Of a DNA stretch of 64,000 nt, positions 50,508-62,092 are shown piece after piece. The stretch is from Sthenelais limicola (lineage: Eukaryota; Annelida; Polychaeta; Phyllodocida; Sigalionidae): the NCBI GenBank assembly GCA_942159475.1, contig OW804096.1, positions 37,323,744 through 37,387,743 on the forward strand, written 5' to 3'. A model generated the notes under the pieces. That model was given only the letters and a program-made list of their open reading frames with translations. It searched no databases and was not told where the DNA came from. The position numbers and the translations under genes are program-made. The number at the start of each line of letters is the position of its first letter. Within the stretch, counting starts at the first letter, position 1.

Positions 50508-50835
50508 GAGTCACAAGTCGCAAAATTGATATTTTTCAAAGTGAGTTATTCACAAGATTTCTTTATTGAAATGTTCTGATTTTTAGGGAAATTAGCACTT
50601 ATAGTCATACAAAGCCGTGTAACAAATTGCAGGACATTGTATGGAGTATATTTAGTTACTTTACTGGTAATTACCCATCCAGAAACATTGCCAACTTTTT
50701 TTGCACAAATAAAACTTGAAATGTAGAAATACTTATTAGGTATCCTCGTGTTTACTATCTTTGGAATCAGCTTGATCTCCTCTTTTCAAATATGATGATA
50801 TCTCAAAATCCATATTTTTCCTTTAAACTCACACA
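50508..50835. mobile_element. MITE family 2 copy, interrupted by a LINE
   Basis: AAAATGAGTCACAAGTCGCA through CTCAAAATCCATATTTTTC follows the family. The expected right end is missing, and LINE tail sequence starts at about 50836. It lies about 60 bp upstream of the first visible exon of copy A. Confidence 0.6.
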
Positions 50836-51781
50836 CTTAGTTATTGTTTGTTTGTTTCTTTTACTTTATTTGGCAAATGCCCTGTTAGCAAGTCTTAATC
50901 TCCCCAGCGGTGGGAGGTTTCTAGACTCTGCTGAACACAGTGGTAAAGAGAACATAATAGATAAGGGAACAATCTACTACTAATTCAATGCCTTAGCAGG
51001 AGCCCTTATTTTGATATTTGCTTTCAAACAAAAGGATAACAGAAATCAGGATGGTGAACCATTAATAAATGAAATTTCCGTCCAGCCAGATACAATTCTC
51101 TCTAACTTGAGAAGTAAAGGTGTCTGGTTTCACTATATTATGATAGGGTGTTGCTAAGCTATTCCAGTAGGACAGAATTTTATAGTGAATTGAGTTACGT
51201 GTCAGCGCGGATCTAGGGTTTGGGCATTTCATTACAATCCTATCCGGGTGATGCTGTTGTGTCCTAATTCCCCTCATGTCTCGGTACTCGGTCAATGTCT
51301 TCATACGGTTAGCCTGTTGTAGCAAGTGCAACCTTCTTCTTTGCTTTAGGGGTAGAATATTAAAATACTCGTGGTAGTGCTCCACACCGTGAAATCTATC
51401 AGACCTAGTAATGATACAAATTGCTCTATTTTGCAATATTTGAAGATGTTTTAGTTTGGTTTTTGCTGCTGTATCATAAAATATGTCAGCTTGGTCAAAT
51501 AGAGGTAGGATAGTTACCTTGTACACTTGAGCACTTAGATTTTGATTCAACTTATTCAGACGGTGCTTGAATAGCCAGATCTTATGGGCTACTTTGTTTT
51601 TACTGAGGCAATTCCGAACCATCAACGATGGTTCCGAGATATTTGTACTCCTCAACCTCTTCCAGTTGGGCATCACCGAGATAAAGCTTATAATTGCTGG
51701 AGTCTTTTTTCCATCTGGATCTCAGGGAGCGTTTGTTTAAGAAAGTCATAGTCCTCGACTTATCTTTGTTTAATGAGATTT
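50836..51781 (-). pseudogene. Truncated non-LTR retrotransposon (LINE), reverse-transcriptase C-terminal part
   Basis: On the minus strand, KISLNKDKSRTMTF ... VEEYKYLGTIVDGS is the thumb-side end of a LINE reverse transcriptase. A one-base frameshift near 51615 then leads into an open stretch of about 200 residues (51062-51676) containing KLKHLQILQNRAICIITRS and LPLKQRRRLHLL, the conserved C-terminal region of these proteins. Next comes a 3' UTR with AAATAAAG and an (AAAC)n tail near 50850. The 5' part is cut off exactly where the LTR starts (51782). Not active. Confidence 0.8.
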
Positions 51782-52321
51782 TGTTGTATCTGTATCATTA
51801 GTTACATCGTTATATCGTTATATTACTCAGCAGTATTTGTCTACCTCAGATCACAAGGTGTCTGTTATTACCCAGCTCAAGGATCAGGCTTAGGTTTAAG
51901 TTACTACTTAACATCCTGGCATTCATGATAATATTATGAATGTTTTGAAAGTATAATATTATTATACTTTCAAGGTTGTTAATCAGTAGATACTTGATTC
52001 AGTACATTATTTAATATTGTAGATGATTGTCAATGTAATGGTCTAATGGAAGAAGTCTAACGAACGTGTGGTCTTCGTGAGAAGAGCTAAGCAACTGATT
52101 TAATGGTAACTAAGATACAGGCTCCTCCAGGAGGGTACATGCATAATAATGAGTGGGCGGAGCCCTTACGTAATATCCATGGCCTAGCATGTATAAGTAG
52201 ACTTGCACAGTCCTAGCTAGTTAAGTATAATTAGCGATTTAAAGTAATGTGATAATAGGTGATAATTAATAATAATATAAATATAATGAGGTTACACAAT
52301 GTTACGTAATGTTACATAACA
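51782..52321 (-). mobile_element. 3' LTR of env-bearing retroelement
   Basis: On the minus strand the sequence begins TGTTATGTAACATTACG and ends ...GATACAACA, giving TG...CA ends over 540 bp. Directly before it (52322-52340, minus strand) is a polypurine tract, GAGGGCGGGGGGGGCAG, the expected primer site for second-strand synthesis. The 5' LTR would lie beyond 64 kb. A 29-bp perfect hairpin sits inside at 51945-51973. Confidence 0.7.
51945..51973. repeat. Perfect hairpin inside the LTR
   Basis: Fourteen-base arms TTGAAAGTATAATA and TATTATACTTTCAA with a one-base loop, close to the 3' end of the LTR. Confidence 0.85.
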
Positions 52322-52339
52322 CTGCCCCCCCCGCCCTCA

Positions 52340-54815
52340 ATCAGATACGAAGTATCGAGTGAGGGTGTACCCTAAAAACTTACAAGAAAATTTTTAGGAA
52401 TTCTTGAAAAATTAAAATATTAAGAGTTAATAATTTTAAATAGCTGTGCTGTTACCTAGTTATCCATACCAAGCCATTATGCGCGGTTACATTGTGCGCA
52501 AAAAGATATTAAATACATAGAAGTAAATCATACGATTTAATTACCATTTTGTAAAATATTTTCAATAAATTCATAAAGATTTAAAAACGTCGTTATGAAC
52601 ATGTAAAAGTGTAAACTCAAAAAGTTAAATAACTGCTAATACTAAGGTCGTAATAGCTTGAAAAATCTGGCTAATATCCCACACAAAGGGTTCCATGTCA
52701 TAAAAATGACAAGATCTGCAAACACCGCAAGTGTTAACCCTATGAGAAACCAAATTCCAGTGTTAAATTCCCAATAGTACGGTCCAATCTGAGAATTTTA
52801 CTCTAATCACACATAATAAAAGAACATCGCGTATACCAACACGCGTGGAATCCTGAAATATATTGGGATCCTATGTTAAAACCTAAATAGTCCGGTGCAA
52901 ACAGGAACAATCTACGTCGTTTTAATTTTTCCTATGTTAAATTCCCAATAGGTCGGTCCAAACAGTGACACCAGCCGGCGCCACCGTCGAATCGGTTTTG
53001 GACCGGACACCTACCAAGTATAAATAGCTGGTCATTTGTGCGGTGAACCATTGAGAACGCCACCGCTGAGCCGAACACACCCCCGTACTAAGGGCTACAA
53101 AGCTTTTCACAAAGAGATTGTTATATTCTACTGTTGTCTACCTACACGCACATAGGCAAGGATCCATTGCCGAATGAGTAAGAGTATTGGTATATTCCAA
53201 CTACCCGCTTCCCATTCCTGGTCCATAGCCTATTCCTTGTTCCAAATTAGATCTTGTCTAATCTAGTAATATACAAAAAAAATGTTACCGATACATTTAG
53301 TTATCTCCTTTTTAAATAAATACCCGGAGATAAATAAATTCAATAATCCCGCAAGGCCTGATATGTAATCAACTGGCCTCGCTTGTTGGTTATGTAACAG
53401 GTTAACCCCATCCCCTTCTACTCCTACAAAGATGACGGTTCACCCCGTCGCTACGCTCGATTTTTCAATCGCATAGCAAAAATATCTTCTCACTGCATCT
53501 ACTTGCAGTAAAATACATGCAAATTAATTACCCGTGGGTACATATGGCTAGCTAATAACACTACAACTTCAAGTAATAAAGCGACTGATCCGCTAGACTT
53601 AGTATTGCTGACGTATCATATCCATCCTAGTCATATGATCATATAAATCTCTTGGTTTATGGTATGTCAATCCTACTCACGCCATTTACACAAGTAAAAA
53701 GAAACCATCTGTCCTTACTGGAAACAGATCTAGTGACTCCTTTAAGAGTCTGCACTTACATAGTCGTCCCCTGTTGGTGTGATTACACCCTGGCTTATGG
53801 CCATCGCATCGTATCCTCAGGGGGTATCCTATTACGTAAACAGTACTTAGTGCTCAGTAAATCACTATGCACCCATATGCCACTGTCGTGTGGCGCTAAA
53901 TAAACAAAACACTTAAGAGAGCCATATGGGTTATCTCAACCCTCGATGTATACATCAAAGTAGTTCCCCTAAACATATTAACTGTTATGTCTGGTAATTA
54001 GATCTACACTAAAACTACACATATACCAAGAGAGCTGAGTACCTACTCAGTGTAATCAAAGCAAACAGAGTCGATGATACGACCTAATCGTAGGCATTAA
54101 TGGCCTAACCAATCCTGTATGTACATAAAGTCGTCATCGATCAACACATATAAATCACACACAAGTAAGAGAATCAAAATAAAAGCAAAAAGAAATGCAA
54201 TGAATAAAATCAGACAATAACGCTTGTCTGTTGCATGAAATATCATTTAAAGTTATCGACTGAATTCCAAAGAACCCAGGAAAAAAAATTTAGCTTGTAT
54301 AAACAAGTAAAGTCCTTCCTCTCATTCAAGAGAAATTAAAGTCAATATTATTTAGTAAAGGTGCTGTTGCTGTTCACCTTGACAAATGGGGGCGATCCAT
54401 TTGCCACTTGAATTAAATATTAAATAAAATGTTAATGTCCTTGTAATGTAAAATTATATCTGGCACTCCTAGGGTGATCTTGTCACATTCGTGGCGTGGG
54501 GAACTTTTAGCATCTCCTCTTCTTGGCCACTTTCTCTTGCCGACAAGTACGCCGCCGTGCTCCTGTAAGAAAGCATCGACCACATACCAATGACAGGTTG
54601 CATAATACTTTGGGTATTTTGTAAACGATTATTTTAAAATTTCACAGTTCTTTTGTGCCAATATTTCCCATGAAAGCCACATCACAGAAAGTAAAACATC
54701 AATATACATTAACAAGAAGAAAAGACGGATATAAAATATTCGTGAGAAAAGAACACCCTACACGTCTATAAGGGCAAGAATAACTATTGTTTCAGTCCAT
54801 ATATTAATTATATAT
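52340..54815. other. Spacer between env and 3' LTR
   Basis: No long frame on either strand. Three diverged copies of a TATGTTAAATTCCCAATAGT CCGGTCCAAACAG-type unit lie at about 52756, 52872 and 52932. They are followed on the plus strand by ACCAAGTATAAATAGCTGG (TATA-like, about 53018) and a GC-richer stretch. The spacer is unusually long for such an element and could carry regulatory sequence or the remains of another insertion. Confidence 0.5.
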
Positions 54816-54819
54816 AGAC

Positions 54820-57313
54820 TTACATGTTCACGTTGGACCCATTGGGGTCGTTGATCCACGGGATCTGGTAGGATCCGTTCCTGGACTCAATCACCAGGAC
54901 ATACATTGCCTCTGATGATGGCTCCATGATGGCTGCCAGTTCGCTTCTGTACCTCCTATCCACCTTTACGTTGGTTGGAAGCAAGATCTGTTTGTTGGCC
55001 CTATGGATTTTCAGGGATAGAGCAGCCTTCCAACGGAGGTCCAATGATAGATTGCAACAGCAGCACCAACTGACATGAGACTTTCCCAACCTTAGAGGCG
55101 GGGCTGGGGAAGATCCAAGTATAGAATTCACTTCAAATGGGATTTGCATCAAACGTATTGAAACCAGACTCTCATCCGAGTGCAATCTCAGAGTGATCCA
55201 AGAGGCTGATTCATCGTTTACATCTTTCGTACACCTTTTACACATGAAACATCTAGGCAAATAATTGCAGATACATCTCCTGTTTTTCCACAGGAATCGC
55301 AGGATCTTGAAGGCAATAACTGCTGCAACTATTTTGAGAATTGCCTGTGTTGGACTTGGGGGCTCGTATGGCAGTAGGTCTTGAGTCATAGGCTGTGGGG
55401 TTGGGATATCGAAGCCCAGATTTATGTCCTCGAAGACTGGGGCCGACAGGTTTAATCTAAATGCTTGTATGGGCCTCACAAACGTGCAAATAATTGCCAG
55501 TTTGTGAATCCTATAAAATAAATAAAATGAAAATATTGTCACACCAAGACTGATAATCAACGCTATGTTTATAGTGGCTGGATGAGTTGACATGGTACTA
55601 ACTGACTTTTTCAGAGTTTCCCACCGATCATTTGCCATTTTGTCAGCCACTAATAGCTCGTTAGCCAGCCTCTCTGTGTTCATTCCTGACTCTATTATCG
55701 ATTTGGGTAGATGTGACAATGCTGCATGCATATCTTGGGGTGTGGGCAAATTTAGATGAATTCGTGATCCATGTTTGGTTTCTCCAGTTAGATTTTTGAA
55801 TGGAATTTTAAAAATTGCTGCTATGGCTAAATTAAATCCTGATTCAACAAATATACTGGTCTGGTTCCAAGTAATACATCCATCCCTAGGGGCAGAGATT
55901 ACTAAAGATCCACTAACTAGGGCACAGTCGCAAGGGACCTTGACTATAGCCAAAAGGCTCATAGCCATCCTAGTTCTGGGTCGTTTGTGACAAGCCAAAG
56001 TCACTTTGGTCGTACGACCAACCAGTAGGTGTTGCATCCTATTCATTGTTAAATGAAAGAATGGGGTTGGTTTAGTCAGATATGTGTGAAATACACATAA
56101 CCGAGCAATTTCAGAAGCTTTATCTTTAAAAATGGCCGAATAACAAGTTTCTTTTCCCTTTAGAATATGAGTCGGAGGAGTAAAACATGCCACTGAATTC
56201 TTTAGCTGTGTGCATTGCTCGAACGAATGAATTTTCATTTCGAAATAAATTCCCTGAAGGGGACATTTTGCCAGAATATGGGGTATTTCGGTCTCTAACA
56301 TGGTATACCCTGTTGAATCGTTCGAGCTACTGTGAATAGGTATGCCGAATTTCAGGGGTCGATATGCAATGCAGTTATCGTCATTATGTGAAATTATTAG
56401 TGGAATTGTTATTAACAGAGAATTGTTCTTAAAGGAAAAATTTTCTACTCTAGTGTAGGAGCTGTCCAAGGAATCGTCCAAAATCCTCAAAGTGGGAGAT
56501 TGGACTTTCAACTTGTTTGCCAAAGGTTTCAACAATTCTCTTAGGCCTCCCATCGGAAGAAATACATCCGACAAAACACCATGTTTTAAATCGTCCAATC
56601 CCTTCAATAATGTTCTAGCTGTGTCTATATATTCTATTAGTACTAACAAATTTAAAGTTGCTTCATGCAGCATCGCATGTAAAGCCATGGTGTTAGATAT
56701 TTCTGAAGTTAAGTTAGTTACAAAAGCATTGATCTGGTTCGTCAGATCCTTAATTTCGTCGGTAGAGTTTATAAATAATTTCCCTACCTCACTATTGTGT
56801 TTAGAAGCGTGCCTGAACAAGTTTTTCAATTGTTTAGTAAGACCTAAAACTACTTTATCCCTGTTCACGTCGGATAATTTTCCCAGTGATAAAGTATCTA
56901 TTAAAGCATCAAGCTTGCTTTCCACCAAAGCCAAATGGGGGTCTGTAGCTAAGCCTAGGGCTGCAGAAACTGTATCGCCTATAGGCTGTAAAAAAGCTTT
57001 TCTCTTATACCTATTGTATCTGTCGTTTGCCACATTCTCTATCTTATCAAATAACTCAAGTGCTGTCCCATAAACAAGCTGTAATAAGCCTTGGATTTTG
57101 TCTCTAATAAGTCTCATGTCTGATGTTGTATTGTAGTGATTTTCCATCCTAACGATTGTTTCATTAGGTGGCAAAATCACTGTTGGTATTGCTATTTGGA
57201 CATAGGTTTTTTCCACGTCCGTCAAGATAGGTTTCCTCGTTCCAGCAAATGCAACCCCGTAGTTGTGTTTCACTACAGAGTCCGCATCTGCCCATACGGT
57301 GAGAAATAAGAGC
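54820..57313 (-). CDS. env: Envelope-like glycoprotein (env) of the LTR retroelement
   Basis: An open frame of about 830 residues that extends to 57372. Seen in order: a hydrophobic leader (LLFLTVWADA), an N-glycosylated segment, a furin-type basic site (RYKRKA) followed by an Ala/Gly-rich stretch like a fusion peptide, a long helical region with several heptad-like Leu repeats, a Cys-rich ectodomain, a transmembrane helix (TINIALIISLGVTIFSFYLF), a second hydrophobic helix (ILKIVAAVIAFKIL), then Cys clusters and a tail of about 140 residues. The layout is that of F-type fusion proteins carried by insect errantiviruses and baculoviruses. No ATG precedes the leader. Upstream is a long pyrimidine tract ending TTTAG at 57314, so the start probably comes from a spliced leader exon. 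No inactivating stop or frameshift is visible. Function is inferred. Confidence 0.7.
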
Positions 57314-57504
57314 CTAAACGAAGGTAAGAAAGAAAAGAAAAATTCTCGTAAACTTTTGTGTTCAGAATTCAAAACTAAAGCGATATTTTCCCAAGAAAGT
57401 ATTTCCCGTCTATATTACCGACTGGGTTATGCTTAATCTAGTTCCCAGAGTAAGGCCATATGTTGGGGCCTCTTGCCACTAAATGACTTATCTCCACTAT
57501 CATG

Positions 57505-57518
57505 CTCACATATGAGAC
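57505..57518. repeat. Candidate target duplication, left flank of DNA transposon
   Basis: CTCACATATGAG (57505-57516) resembles CTCACATATAAG (62093-62104) on the other side of the element, 11 of 12 bases. It is nearly palindromic, so part of it could instead belong to the inverted repeats. Confidence 0.5.
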
Positions 57519-58233
57519 GTGCTCCATCAAAATGAGTCCCATGTCGGCCAAATCGATTTTGGAGTTAGCTATTGGATGGGTAAGCAGCAGGAAAGAGCTT
57601 TCCAATGATGTATAGAGCTTAATTTTAGGCCTATTGGGTATAATTCTATGGTTGCGGTGAGTATTTAAGGGACGCGGTTACTGGAGGAGCCGGAAACTGA
57701 GATACAGCCTGTTTAAGTTCGGCGAGTGACCTTCGGCGCGCCATCCTTGGTTACGGGCATTTGTTATCAAGCGATTTCTATGAAATTTGGGACACACTTT
57801 ACTAACTGCCATAGCCATAACATATACCAAATTCAGTTCATTTACTTAGTAACTTATCATTTTATCGCGCGATGAAAATTGGGTGAAATTTGGGCAAAAT
57901 ACATTTCTAGGAGACTTTTGTGGGATTTATGTCGGACGCGTCGTCATGCAAAATGACCAGTTCATATGATTGGATTTTTCTCAGATTTGGGGCAGGTATT
58001 ATAGACTAGTAGGGCCACAATATATAAAAAAATCAGTGCATTTCATTTAATATTTTTTATTTTATTACCCTGTTAACACGAGTATAATAATTCTGTACAA
58101 AATTCTTCGGTGCAGTGCTTGCAATATATACATGATAACACACCTATTCATTCTAACAAAACAAAATGTACAACAGTATTCACCAGTAATAAAATCAGTA
58201 ATAAAATCAGTAATAAAATCAATAAAATAGCAG

Positions 58234-61200
58234 TCAGCCCCTACCCCTACCCCTACCCCTACCCCTACCCCTACCCCTCCCTGGCCGGCGTTGCTGAACA
58301 TTTCCCCTCCCCCTCCCCCTACCTCTCTTTGCTGGAGGAGGTGCAACCTCCCCATCCGAAGAAGATTCTGAAGATTCCCTTACCCTGCCCCTTCCCCTTA
58401 CTGTTCCTCTACCCCTACCCCTACCCCTACCCCTACCCCTACCCCTAGCTTGAGGTTCCTCTTGAGGTTCCTCCTCCTCCTCCTCCTCAGAAGATTCATC
58501 ACCACCTAATTCTAATGATTCATCAGAAGAAGATTCCCTGTCCCTTCCCCTTCCCCTTCCCCTTCCTCTACCCCTCCCTCTTCCTCTAGCCCTTCCACTT
58601 CCCCTCCCTCTACCTCTTACTGGGGCGACTGCAGGAGCCTGTACAATGTAGCCATCCCCCCCCCTCCCTGGCCCTTCTTCAGGTACAGTTGGTTTGGGGC
58701 ACATAATGTCTTTGGTTTCTTCGGTACAAAAATCACGAATAGAATTAAAAAGATACCACTGTCTGTATGCAGACAGTCCAGGAGAAGGTACAATGGGTGG
58801 GTTGTCCTGAGGGACATCACCCACATCAACAGTAAGCATTTTAAAAGTACCACTATCTTCAGGGCCTACAAATGGCCTGAAAGAAATAACACCAGGTTTG
58901 TCACTAGAAAATTCAAAATGATGATACCCTTTGATACCTGGAAAAGATTTGGAGAAAGGTGACAGGAATGCCTGCCAGTCGTACAATGGAACAAAAACAG
59001 TACCCCTTTCATCACCTACAAGTTGGGCCTGGTTGACCCCCCCTGGCGTACTGCGCTGCACACTGGCTTTTAATTGCTGAAGAGAAGAAACGTTGTCCCG
59101 ACGAAATTGTTTTTTCAAGAGACCAAAGCACCAGTCGGGGGCAAACTTAGTGTGCCCAGTAATCAAAAAGTTAAGTGTAATAGACCTGTGCCTTCCAGTA
59201 AGGACACGCCACATCAAATAGGCCAAAACATACCGGTTCTTGTTCTGGCCACTACAATTGTCACAGTTAAGATCTAAATCTTTCTCCCCCAGACCATAGT
59301 TTTCAAAGTAATGATTCAGATAAGAAATAACTGCATTTGACCCCTTACTGGTGCAATGGCTCTCATCTATAAGGTAGTTAACTTGTCTAGGCATTCCTTC
59401 CATGCAAATACCGAACAGGCCTACCTTCCTCGGGGTGAGAAAATAAAGGGGACCTGGTTGCATCGGGTAAGAAGGTAAATGCACTTGTTGTGCAAAGTCA
59501 AAACTGAGATGTACTCGAATGTCACATGAGCAAGGGGCATGTTTGCCAAGGGGGGGTTCACCATTGTCTCTGTACGCTTCTTTTGCATCAGCACAAAATT
59601 TCTGATAAAGAGTTCTTTCGGCGGTTACACTGTCTAAATGTTTCTGCTGTTTCTTTAACTTGGCAGCTTTCACAACATCAGGTAAATTACTACTACAGGA
59701 AATGTCTCTGTTATTACGCTGGCACTCCCAGCAGAGGTCTGTCATGGGACGACTTGTGACTATTTTAGGAAGATACTTGCGCCATAAATGACCAAAAGTG
59801 GAGTAGGCAACAGCCCTATTGCCAGTCTCTTGCATGGCTTGTGTGTAAAGACGATGAACTTCAGCTTTTGTAGAACGGCAGGGGAGAATTAAGATGTTGT
59901 CTCTGTGGTGAGAAGATACTCTGCCTGGCAAGACAAGAGCATGTGTTTCGGCATAAGATGTGATGAAGTTGATAGTGTTCTTCAGGTCATCTATTGGCAA
60001 AGACCTCACAGCACGGTGACCACCACCCTGTCGTGAACGAGTGACCAGACCATCCTCAGCGAAGGATTTTAGCAAAACTGTCAGCAAGTTTTGGCTAATC
60101 CTAGAAGTGAAGGGAGAGAAAAGAAATAGAAAAAATAATTAATAATAATTTAATCGTTGACAAAGGAAGAAATTGAACATAATGCAGAATCTTAAAATGA
60201 CAATACCAAAATATTGATTCTTAGCAAATAATCATGTTATTATGAATAGCTATCTAATGTTCAGTATTAATGGGCACCACAAGATTCATGATAACACTCA
60301 CTTGTAAAGGAATTTAAAGGTAGCTTTGCAAATAGGCTTGTTATGCATCCTGTAGTGGCTCTTTGGGTGTTTTCTCTCTCCCTTCCACTGGCGCCCCTTC
60401 TTGGTTGGACTGCATCGATCACTGTTGTCAGTAACAGTATTGAAAACGCCAAAGAGTGCCATGTCGAGCTCATCTGAAACGACAGTATAACAATAATGTA
60501 AAAATGAATTTGTGACTGACTAATATCACCGACACCAATCTTAGTCTGAGTCCCTACAGTTATCCTACGTAATTAGTTATCCTATGTAATTGGGTAGCAC
60601 GTGTCCTCATTATTTAACAAGCTACAGCTTAAAATACTGATTAAAATACTGAATGAGTATTATACAGGCATGTATAGGCAATGAGGCAATAGAGAAAAAC
60701 ATTATTTTGAAATTACCTCGATGGATTTGGTCATGTTCCGACCGATGAGAGATGCGCTGTTCCACAGTGAACTGGTCTATGTATGGCCCGCCGTTAAACA
60801 ATCGGCAGTTACATCTGAAATGGACAAAATCCTAGATTTTAATTTGCCCATAATGACACAAACAAACAATGTATTTTTAACCCTACATTCCATACGAGAC
60901 GAGTAAGGAATCTCAGACGTCCCAAGTAAATAGCTACTCCCCAGATCTCGAGGGCCTTAAACTCCCCACGCACGAACAACACCATGCGACTTAAAACATA
61001 CACCAATTAAATTTTAGAACCTCTAAATATACCCACAAGGTATCTAGCACATATAACAGCATTGGATTATAGATTTGGAATGATTTCCAGGGATGTACAT
61101 AGCATAGTTTTCAGATCGCGTCCCCCAGCATGTCAACACACACGATAGAAAAGATGGCTGCAGAGCACCAACACTTACCGAAACGTGGAGCACTTTTCCC

Positions 61201-61468
61201 GTTCCTTGTCCACAACTGCCTGCATGTGATCAATAATAAGAATAGGTTCTGATGCTTCCTCAACTTCTTCTTCGTTCGTCTCCGGAGTTTCAGGCTGATC
61301 AGGGACGTCTGGTTCTCCATCTGAGTCAGATTCCACCGTCTCTGTTTCCTCGTTGAACACAAAATACTCTTCGATGAGGTTACGCCATTCGGCGTTGTCG
61401 ACAACACCTCCCAAATTGGCTCGAGCGATGCCATTAAGAGCGTCTGCGACGGTGGCCTCAGCTTCCAT
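58234..61468 (-). CDS. Transposase-like protein of a poorly characterised family (DUF7869-like), RG-repeat tail
   Basis: Four exons join in frame at GT-AG sites: 61179-61468, 60717-60814, 60302-60473, 58234-60100, giving 808 residues. From the N-terminus: an acidic region (ETETVESDSDGEPDV); a Cys pair (CNCRLFNGG); a basic segment leading to KATFKFLYKISQNLLTVLLK, a helix-turn-helix-like region; then the core with C-rich motifs (DLCWECQRN, CSCDIRVHLSFDFAQ), NCDNCSGQNKNRYV and ITGHTKFAPDWCFG. The Asp residues in these last three could form an RNase H-type triad (inference). The tail alternates RGRGRG runs with acidic Ser/Glu blocks. From memory this core belongs to a family annotated as an uncharacterised domain, common in marine invertebrates. 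Start chosen as the first ATG in exon 1. A minus-strand AATAAA lies near 58061. Confidence 0.8.
58237..58447. repeat. (CCCCTA)n hexamer arrays within the coding sequence
   Basis: Two arrays of about seven CCCCTA units, 58238-58280 and 58402-58446, plus looser CCCCTT/CCCTCC variants to about 58620. Read on the minus strand as AGG GGT they encode Arg-Gly. Because the unit is six bases, gain or loss of units keeps the frame and only changes tail length. Confidence 0.85.
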
Positions 61469-62092
61469 GTTTAAATAATAAACCTTGGTCCATTTAAAAC
61501 TTTGTTGGAGAGTAAAACACGTCTTGTATCGTCTGGAATCGAGGAATAACTGGTCGCTTCGATTCAAATCCAAGACCACGCTAGAAGATGGCGTCAGCCG
61601 GAAGTTGATCTTTTAAAGCGGCTGGACCAATCACAGGGCTGTATCAACCCCTCGTGGGCTCCCTTGACGACCCTAGCAACCATTGTTTACGCCGAATGCA
61701 CTTGGAGAGAGCTCTGTGATTGGTGTACTTACGCGGCGATTCAAAAGGGAAGAATCCCATTGGCTAGAGGAGATTCGCGGCTTTCCGAGGATACCAAATG
61801 TGCTGGGGTACCCTACGATCAAATGTCCATGGCGTACGAGTGAATTTAGTGAAAAATAGCCTTCGGCTCCTTTGTTTAAACCCATCCAACCATGTTAGGA
61901 AAATGTTTACCGGCCGTTATGAAGCGTAAATAATTGTTTTTGGTACAAAATATTTTCCAGTCTCAAAAAAAACATAATAAAGATTAATATTACGGGAAAA
62001 AAAGTTTTCGACCGAAAAAGTCCTATACCACCTTTGGAGCCCTATATCTCAAAATGAAAGTTGCCGACATGGGACTCTTTTTGATGGAGCGC

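Larger units (their letters stand above)
57519..62092 (-). mobile_element. 4.57-kb DNA transposon with terminal inverted repeats and a transposase-like gene
   Basis: The left end GTGCTCCATCAAAATGAGTC (then CCATGTCGGC) at 57519-57548 is matched by the complement of the right end at 62063-62092, 28 of 30 bases. The flanks share about 12 bp (CTCACATATGAG / CTCACATATAAG). The only gene inside is the intact four-exon gene at 58234-61468. The element interrupts the retroelement between integrase and env. This combination (matching ends, candidate target duplication, single transposase-like gene) is what an autonomous DNA transposon looks like. Confidence 0.8.

Noticed and set aside
56492..57073. 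193-residue plus-strand open frame
   Set aside because: Lies fully antisense to the env-like gene, which has the recognisable features. No family resemblance on this strand.
57314..57372. N-terminal extension of env (FFFSFLPSF-like)
   Set aside because: It has no ATG and is the translated pyrimidine tract of a strong splice acceptor, so I start the exon at 57313.
58238..58446. (CCCCTA)n as an interstitial telomere
   Set aside because: The unit is not the animal telomere repeat TTAGGG, it is interrupted and it is in frame within a coding exon.
58110..58448. Plus-strand frame of Pro-Tyr repeats
   Set aside because: Antisense of the Arg-Gly repeat tail of the transposase-like gene.
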